The translations under genes and the position numbers were made by a program. The notes below the pieces were generated by a model. The model ran no database searches and had not been told where the DNA came from. It saw nothing but the letters and a program-made list of their open reading frames with translations. This document shows positions 58,491 through 64,000 of a stretch of 64,000 nucleotides of DNA, in pieces; position 1 is the first letter of the stretch, and each line of letters begins with the position of its first letter. This DNA is from DATJLY01 sp963729295 (GTDB taxonomy: Bacteria; Pseudomonadota; Alphaproteobacteria; ATCC43930; CGMCC-115725). Where the stretch lies: NCBI GenBank assembly GCA_963729295.1, contig CAVSNJ010000001.1, forward strand, positions 379,784 through 443,783, given 5' to 3'.

Positions 58491-59588
58491 ATGATCAAAC
58501 TATCACGCGTCACAAAATACTTTGGACGGACGAAGGCAGTTGATGACCTGAGTTTCGAAGTTCACGAAGGCGAGATCTTCACGCTGCTCGGTCCGAGCGG
58601 CTGCGGGAAGACGACCACTCTGCGATTGATCATGGGTTTGGAGGCGCCGGACGCTGGCGAAATCTCGTTCGGCGACCGCATTGTCGTATCGGTACACGAC
58701 CGGATTTTCGTGCCAGCTCACAAGCGCAACGCCGGGATGGTGTTTCAGTCATATGCGATTTGGCCGCACATGACGGTGTTCCAGAATGTCGCCTACCCGC
58801 TGAAGGTTAGGGGCACGCCCGCTCGGGAAATACGCGAGAGGGTGCTGCGTGTCCTGGAACTGGTCGATCTGAAGGGACTGGAAAGCCGTCAAGGTCCGCA
58901 GCTCAGCGGCGGGCAGCAGCAGCGCGTGGCCTTGGCCCGCGCCTTGGTGCACGAGCCCGACATGCTGCTTCTCGACGAGCCGTTCAGCAATCTCGACGCG
59001 AAATTGCGCGAGCAAATGCGATTTCAGCTCAAGGTCCTGTTGAAGAAGATCAGGGTCACCGTGATCTTCGTCACGCACGATCAGACCGAAGCGCTCAGCT
59101 TGTCGGACCGCACGGCCGTGTTCCAAGCCGGACGTATCGAACAGCTCGCATCGCCGCGCGAACTCTATGAGCGGCCGGTCAGCCCGTTCGTCCGCGACTT
59201 CCTTGGTAGAACCGTTCTGCTTCAAGGCAAGATCGTGCCCGGCGGAAGCGATGACCAAGTGTTCGTGCGCCTTGCCGGCTTTTCGCAGATCGAGGTTGCG
59301 GTGCCGCACCCGCCCAGCATGGATCTGCAACCGGAATGCCCCGTACTGATCGCGTTCCGGCCGGAGGATGTCGAAGTCGAAAAGACTGACATCTCGAGCT
59401 CCGACGGGCATTCGTTACGAGGCACAGTCGAGACGCAACTCTTCGTGGGCGACCGGTGTGAATGCCGAATCGCATTGGAAAATGGCGAGAGCTTTCTCTT
59501 CTATACTCCGCGCTCGACCATCTTTCGCGAAGGTGAGGATGTCAGGCTGAAGATACCGGAGCGAGGCATCAGGATATGGCAGCGGTAG
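58491..59588 (+). CDS. ABC ATPase, FbpC/PotA type
   Basis: The 365-residue product has Walker A GPSGCGKTT, Q-loop FQSYAIWPHM, signature LSGGQQQRVALARA, Walker B LLLDEPFSNLD, H-loop VTHDQTEAL and a C-terminal TOBE domain. Its stop lies 13 bases inside the following permease gene. With a double-length permease, it fits Fe(3+)-type importers (FbpABC-like) that also carry organic ligands such as phosphonates or thiamine. Confidence 0.93.
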   Translation: MIKLSRVTKYFGRTKAVDDLSFEVHEGEIFTLLGPSGCGKTTTLRLIMGLEAPDAGEISFGDRIVVSVHDRIFVPAHKRNAGMVFQSYAIWPHMTVFQNVAYPLKVRGTPAREIRERVLRVLELVDLKGLESRQGPQLSGGQQQRVALARALVHEPDMLLLDEPFSNLDAKLREQMRFQLKVLLKKIRVTVIFVTHDQTEALSLSDRTAVFQAGRIEQLASPRELYERPVSPFVRDFLGRTVLLQGKIVPGGSDDQVFVRLAGFSQIEVAVPHPPSMDLQPECPVLIAFRPEDVEVEKTDISSSDGHSLRGTVETQLFVGDRCECRIALENGESFLFYTPRSTIFREGEDVRLKIPERGIRIWQR

Positions 59589-61303
59589 CGGGTCTGTACG
59601 GCCGTCGCCGTGTCCTGACGTCCCAGGACGTGCTTTGCTGGGCGATTCTGGTCTTCACTCTGGTCGTGGTCTTCTATCCGGTCATTCTCGTCGTCCTCGG
59701 AAGCTTTCAATCGGCGCGCCCGGACCAGCCGAACACCTATGGGCTTGATGCTTGGCGCACGGCGTTCACGACGCCGGACCTGCTGACGTCGATCTGGAAC
59801 ACGATCGACCTGACGGTCGCGCGGCAGCTCATCTCCCTCACGATCGCGATCCCGCTCGCATGGGCGCTTGCGCGCACCGATATCCCGGGCAGCAAGGCGC
59901 TGGAATTCATGTTCTGGGTCGCATTCTTCATGCCGACGCTGCCGGTATTGCTTGGCTGGATCATTCTTCTCGCGCCCGACTACGGCCTGCTCAATCGCCT
60001 TATCAAGCTCTTGCCATTCGTCCGGAACGGGCCGTTCGATATCTATTCCTTCTGGGGCATCGTCTGGGTGCACCTCGTGACCAGCGCGGTTTCGTTCAAG
60101 GTCATGCTGCTCACGCCCGCCTTCCGCAACATGGACGCATCGCTCGAGGAGGCATCGCATGCGTCGGGCGCCGGCCCGGTCTACACCATGGTCCACGTCG
60201 TTATTCCGGCGATGGCGCCGATCGTCAGCGTTGTGCTGCTGCTGACGACGATCTACTGCTTTCACTCTTTCGAGATCGAGCTCGTGCTTGGCGTTCCGAT
60301 CCGCTTTTTCGTCTTTAGCAGCTTGACCTATCAGCTCATCGGCCAAGAGCCGCCGTTGTTTCCGAACGCCGCCGCCTTGAGCACCATGGTTCTTCTCTTG
60401 CTGATACCGTTCGTGGTGCTGCAACGATGGATCGCCGCGAGACGGAGCTACGAAGTCGTCGGCGGAAAGTTCAGGGCGCACCTCGTTCATCTGCGCCAGT
60501 GGCGATGGCCCGCGTTTGCAGTCGTCTTGTCGACGGCTCTGCTCATCACGGTCGTTCCGGTCGGCTTTCTGATCATGGGAACATTCATGAAGCTGTTCGG
60601 CTTCTTTAGCTTGCCTCACGTTTGGACCTTCACGAATTGGACCCGCGTTGTCGGTGACCCGATCTTCCTGCAGGCGATCTGGAACACGGTGCGGCTTTCG
60701 CTCGGCGTCGCTGTATGCAGCGTTGCTCTCTGCACAGGGGTCGCTTACATCATCGTTCGAACGAAATTCGTGGGGCGCTCGGTTTTAGATTTCGCGACCT
60801 GGTTTCCGGTCACCCTGCCGGGCACGATCTTGGGGCTCGGATTGCTTTGGCTTTTTCTGGAGAATTCCGTTCTCCGCACGCTCTACGGAACGCTGGCTGC
60901 GCTCCTCGTCGCGGTGCTGATTACCAGCCTGACGACCTCTGTCCAGGTCATCAAAAGCAATTTCGCACAGCTCGGCAGCGAGCTTGAAGAAGCGGCGCGC
61001 GCGAGCGGCGCCTCGTGGTGGTATGCGTTTCGAACTGTGTTGGTTCCGCTGCTCGCCCCGTCGCTCCTGCTGGTGGGCGCGCTCGGGTTTATCGCTGCGG
61101 CGCGCGACATAAGCACGGTCGTATTGCTCGCAACCAACACGACGCGGCCGCTTTCGATCCTACAACTCGATTTTATGGTCGATGGACGCTACGAAAGCGC
61201 ATCGGTGATCGGCGTCATCATCATGCTGATGACCGTCGGCGTGGCTCTCATTGCGCGCTTGCTGGGCCTTCGGATCGGCGTCAATCAATCGGGTTCCGAT
61301 TAA
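59576..61303 (+). CDS. Fused ABC permease, FbpB type
   Basis: The 575-residue product holds two permease halves (about 20-270 and 305-570) with about 12 membrane segments and two EAA loops (LEEASHASGAGPVYTMVHVV and LEEAARASGASWWYAFRTVL). This fused form is typical of Fe(3+)-type importers. The binding protein is not adjacent; the one cut by the window end at 63373 is the best candidate. Confidence 0.93.
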   Translation: MAAVAGLYGRRRVLTSQDVLCWAILVFTLVVVFYPVILVVLGSFQSARPDQPNTYGLDAWRTAFTTPDLLTSIWNTIDLTVARQLISLTIAIPLAWALARTDIPGSKALEFMFWVAFFMPTLPVLLGWIILLAPDYGLLNRLIKLLPFVRNGPFDIYSFWGIVWVHLVTSAVSFKVMLLTPAFRNMDASLEEASHASGAGPVYTMVHVVIPAMAPIVSVVLLLTTIYCFHSFEIELVLGVPIRFFVFSSLTYQLIGQEPPLFPNAAALSTMVLLLLIPFVVLQRWIAARRSYEVVGGKFRAHLVHLRQWRWPAFAVVLSTALLITVVPVGFLIMGTFMKLFGFFSLPHVWTFTNWTRVVGDPIFLQAIWNTVRLSLGVAVCSVALCTGVAYIIVRTKFVGRSVLDFATWFPVTLPGTILGLGLLWLFLENSVLRTLYGTLAALLVAVLITSLTTSVQVIKSNFAQLGSELEEAARASGASWWYAFRTVLVPLLAPSLLLVGALGFIAAARDISTVVLLATNTTRPLSILQLDFMVDGRYESASVIGVIIMLMTVGVALIARLLGLRIGVNQSGSD

Positions 61304-61471
61304 GCGCCGAAATATCGAACCGTGCCGGACAGGGGCCGACAATAGAAATCGCATTTTTTAGAGATGCCAATCCAGTTTTCTGTTCTTGAAGGGGGAGTTC
61401 GCCGCCGGATAGGATTTCTCGACGGGTCGAAAGGCATCGCGCGGAACCGACCCAACTCTCGTGAGGCTGGA

Positions 61472-62269
61472 ATGGCGGAGAGATTTCCGAAGGAACATTA
61501 TCCCCCGCCGGGTTCGGTTTACCTGATGAGGGATATTCGCGCACACGAAGTGACCTATGCCGGTCACAGCGGCGCCCTGATCACGGCGTATGTCGCTCGC
61601 CCAGCAAGCGAGGGACGATTTGGCGGCATCATCATCGTGCACGGCATTCACGGCTATGAAGAGCATCTGCGCGATGTTGCGCGGCGCTTTGCGGCGCTCG
61701 GCTATGTTGCGATATTCCCGAATCTCTATAGCCGAGAGGGCTTTGGCGGCGTCGTCGAAGAGGGCAAGGACTTCGCGCGGGCGCGCGAGCTCTTGGCGAA
61801 CCGTTCCGACGAACAGATGGTCGGCGACCTGCAGGGGGCGTTCCGGTTCCTTGGCGATGCGGATTACGTCGATGCCGCGCGGATCGGCCTCATCGGATTT
61901 TGCTCCGGCGGCCACGCGGGTCTCGTTTTTGCGTGCTCGACCAAGGGACTGAGCTGCTACGCAAACTGCTATTCGAGCAACCTCACGCAGACGACGCCAC
62001 GAAGCCCGATACCGGTTCTGAACCTGATCAAGGATCTGTGCTGTCCGATGCTGTCGGTGTTTGGCCGCGACGACAAGAATCCGTCGCCCGAGGATGTGGA
62101 AAAGTTGCGACAGGAGCTACTAAATCACCACAAGACATTCGAGATCGTATCCTACAAGAACGCCGGTCACGCGTTCATGTCGGATACGCGCGAAAGCTAT
62201 CGCCCCGAGGCGGCCAACGCGGCTTGGGGGCGAATCATCGAATGGTTCGCCAATTACCTTAAGCCATAG
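61472..62269 (+). CDS. Dienelactone hydrolase family protein
   Basis: The 265-residue alpha/beta hydrolase has the DLH nucleophile Cys in IGFCSGGHAG, Asp in FGRDDKNPS and His in KNAGHAFMS. It would open lactones or hydrolyse small esters from aromatic degradation. ATG 61472 is preceded by GTGAGG; an upstream in-frame ATG at 61364 lacks homology. It follows the ABC permease by 168 bases and may be in the same transcription unit. Confidence 0.9.
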   Translation: MAERFPKEHYPPPGSVYLMRDIRAHEVTYAGHSGALITAYVARPASEGRFGGIIIVHGIHGYEEHLRDVARRFAALGYVAIFPNLYSREGFGGVVEEGKDFARARELLANRSDEQMVGDLQGAFRFLGDADYVDAARIGLIGFCSGGHAGLVFACSTKGLSCYANCYSSNLTQTTPRSPIPVLNLIKDLCCPMLSVFGRDDKNPSPEDVEKLRQELLNHHKTFEIVSYKNAGHAFMSDTRESYRPEAANAAWGRIIEWFANYLKP

Positions 62270-62293
62270 CGGCGCGACGAAAGGCTTGGCGCG

Positions 62294-63253
62294 CTACTTG
62301 GAACCGCGGCGGCTGTCGAATGCCGCGAAGCTCTTGCACGAATGCTCCAGGAAGGTCGATGCGGCCACCGAAAGCTTCCGCCCTGCATGCGTGCAGCAGG
62401 CAAAGACCGACGGCGGACAGTCGCGTAGAGGAATGACCGAGACATCGTCGGCTCGGTTACGCGGAACGAGGTAGTCGGTGATTATCGCGACTCCCAAGCC
62501 AGCGCGCGCGGCGCTGCGCAGCATCTCGTACGAGGTGGTCGTGATGATCCAGTCCGGTTCGATCGCCGCCTTGCCAAAGAGTTCATCGAAGGTCGACCGA
62601 GAGCTCATGCCATTTGCCGGCATGAGGAGCGGATACTGTGCGCAGTCCGGCAACTGAATTGAGGATCGCTTTGCCAGCGGATGATCCTTGCTGACGACAG
62701 CGCAGAGCGGGCGCCGAATTTGCGCTCCGATCTGGATCGACGAGCGAACGGGTGGATTGAAAATGAAGGCAACGTCGATTTCGTCTCGGATCAGTTGCTC
62801 GGTGAGTTCCTTTGCCCCATCGATCAGAATATTGAACGTGATACCCGGATGTGTCTTGTGGAAGGCCATCAAGCAATCGGGCAAAAAGTCGTAGATGAAC
62901 ATTTCCGGCGCGCCAAGGGAGATGGTGCCGATCCGCAAGCCCTTCAACGCCTTGATTTCGGAGAGCGCGCGCTCGAAGGCTCCCGATGCCTCGCGCGCAT
63001 GGGCGAGAAGGATCGCTCCCGCCGGCGTAACCTTGAGCTGATTGCGGCCGCGGCTTCTTTCGAACAGCTCTTCGCCCAGCTCCTGTTCGAGCAATATGAT
63101 TTGCCGGTGGATCGCGGACCCGGAGACATGAAGGAGATCGGCCGCGCGCCGAAATGATCCGGCTTGCGCGACCCCGAGAAAATACCGAACCGCGCTCGAA
63201 GAGACGCCGCGTATGAGATCGGCATGCTGAAGGGCACGGGTCGCGCTGCGCAT
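62294..63253 (-). CDS. LysR-family transcription regulator
   Basis: The 319-residue product has an N-terminal helix-turn-helix (about 18-75; RYFLGVAQAGSFRRAADLLH, then GSAIHRQIILLEQELGEELF) and a C-terminal co-inducer domain (about 105-300; LRIGTISLGAPEMFIYDFLP). It lies between the dienelactone hydrolase and the solute-binding gene and probably controls this catabolic/transport set. Its gene points at the convergent DLH gene. Confidence 0.92.
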   Translation of the reverse strand: MRSATRALQHADLIRGVSSSAVRYFLGVAQAGSFRRAADLLHVSGSAIHRQIILLEQELGEELFERSRGRNQLKVTPAGAILLAHAREASGAFERALSEIKALKGLRIGTISLGAPEMFIYDFLPDCLMAFHKTHPGITFNILIDGAKELTEQLIRDEIDVAFIFNPPVRSSIQIGAQIRRPLCAVVSKDHPLAKRSSIQLPDCAQYPLLMPANGMSSRSTFDELFGKAAIEPDWIITTTSYEMLRSAARAGLGVAIITDYLVPRNRADDVSVIPLRDCPPSVFACCTHAGRKLSVAASTFLEHSCKSFAAFDSRRGSK

Positions 63254-63372
63254 CGCTTTACCTCGGACGAAGGATGTGTCCCTGCCGAAGGCTGGATCAT
63301 ACCCTGTCGTCCATGCTCAACGACAACGGTAAAGACGGGTCGCCGTCGAGGCTCGCAAATCGCGCACGCCCC

Positions 63373-64000
63373 TTACTTGGATCCGCCGAGAGCATCCTGC
63401 GAAATCTTCATCGCGTCTTCGATGAAGTGCATGTTCTGCTCGATATTGACCGAGCGATATTTGACGTTGGGATCCGGCGTGGATTCTGGCGGCCCAACGG
63501 TGTCGAGGCGTCGGCTGTTCAGCGCGGTCACCTTGACGGCGTATTGCTGCGCGTCATGCGAAAGAAACCAGTTGATGAACACTTTCGCCGCGTTGGGATG
63601 GGGCGCCTTGTCGAACAGGCCGATCACCTGCGAATTTTCCAACCGCGCGTCCTGGTCGATGTTGCCGTGCAACGGCTCGACATTGGACAGTCCATCGGCC
63701 TTGAAGGATGCGACCAATTCCGTTCGTGCGTCCACGGCAACGGGGTACTGCCCGCGGAACACGAATTCGACAAGTTGGCGCGGATTGTCGACGACCGTGG
63801 CGTTTGCCAGGTATTGGCGCAGCCACGGCTCGCCCAGCACCATGAGCAAATCGCCCATGTCGGCAGACCCAGGACCCACGCGTCGTGGGTCGTCCATCGC
63901 GATCTTTCCTTTCCAGCGCGGATCGGAAAGCTGCTTGATCGTGCTGAGCTCGGAGTTTGGCACGATCGTCCGGTTCGCATAGGCCATGTAGTTGAGACTA
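63373..64000 (-). CDS. Fe(3+)-type ABC solute-binding protein, partial (cut by window end)
   Basis: The C-terminal 208 residues or so are present and open to the window edge. Recognisable parts are WKGKIAMDDPRRVGPGSADM, GQYPVAVDARTELVASFKAD, PHPNAAKVFINWFLSHDAQQ and YAVKVTALNSRRLD. This matches the second lobe of FbpA-like/type-2 binding proteins. It probably supplies the FbpC/FbpB-type transporter at 58491-61303. The start lies beyond position 64000. Confidence 0.9.
   Translation of the reverse strand, partial: SLNYMAYANRTIVPNSELSTIKQLSDPRWKGKIAMDDPRRVGPGSADMGDLLMVLGEPWLRQYLANATVVDNPRQLVEFVFRGQYPVAVDARTELVASFKADGLSNVEPLHGNIDQDARLENSQVIGLFDKAPHPNAAKVFINWFLSHDAQQYAVKVTALNSRRLDTVGPPESTPDPNVKYRSVNIEQNMHFIEDAMKISQDALGGSK

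Overview
The window is high-GC DNA from an alphaproteobacterium, most likely Hyphomicrobiales (Bradyrhizobiaceae/Xanthobacteraceae-like). The evidence is the family mix: DUF883, PRC-barrel, CsbD, YXWQ-repeat, DUF3309, entericidin-like and short Crp/Fnr-type proteins, plus a serine-recombinase relic. No rRNA or tRNA was seen.

1-10.3 kb and 33.9-40.5 kb hold small envelope and stress genes: a DUF883 protein, a collagen-like lipoprotein with an OmpA-like tail, a PRC-barrel protein, a ferritin-like protein, a hemolysin-III family protein, small lipoproteins, an entericidin-like lipoprotein, a DUF3494 ice-binding-like PEP-CTERM protein, an RlpA-like protein, a YXWQ protein, CsbD and an OmpA-like protein. 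A conserved site (core AGTAGWTTCCGANCCT) lies upstream of nearly all of them, always pointing at the gene. I count about 17 strong and 2 weak copies. None was found after 40.42 kb or inside the biosynthetic cluster, apart from one in front of its first gene. One copy drives no obvious gene but faces a perfect terminator about 100 nt away, which suggests a small RNA.

10.5-33.8 kb is a two-armed polyketide/nonribosomal-peptide cluster. The + arm is an ACP-like protein, a KAS-II-type ketosynthase, a two-module NRPS (C-A-PCP-C-A-PCP-TE) and a phosphopantetheinyl transferase, all with overlapping starts and stops. The - arm is a Crp/Fnr regulator, a fatty acyl-AMP ligase, a PKS (ACP-KS-AT-DH-KR-ACP), and a Lol-like export set (LolA-like protein, two FtsX-type permeases, an ATPase) plus a DUF2062 protein. 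The likely product is a fatty acid extended once by the PKS, joined to two amino acids and released by the thioesterase. The NRPS reading frame is broken three times, and the ACP-like protein has Phe where the carrier serine should be.

40.5-44.5 kb is a junction zone: a DUF3309 gene fused to a serine-recombinase remnant, AGGGAATT palindromes, an LLM-type flavin oxidoreductase, an insertion sequence with terminal inverted repeats, a VOC protein and an MFS fragment.

44.5-64 kb is catabolic and transport DNA: a spermidine/putrescine-type ABC transporter with gamma-glutamyltransferase, branched-chain aminotransferase and M24 peptidase; an amino-acid ABC transporter with a frameshifted Asp/Glu racemase; an amidase with a MarR regulator; an iron-type ABC transporter with a dienelactone hydrolase; a LysR regulator; and a solute-binding protein cut by the window end. 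Several gene fragments (PntB, DUF3108, MFS, M24, a solute-binding protein start) show active gene decay.
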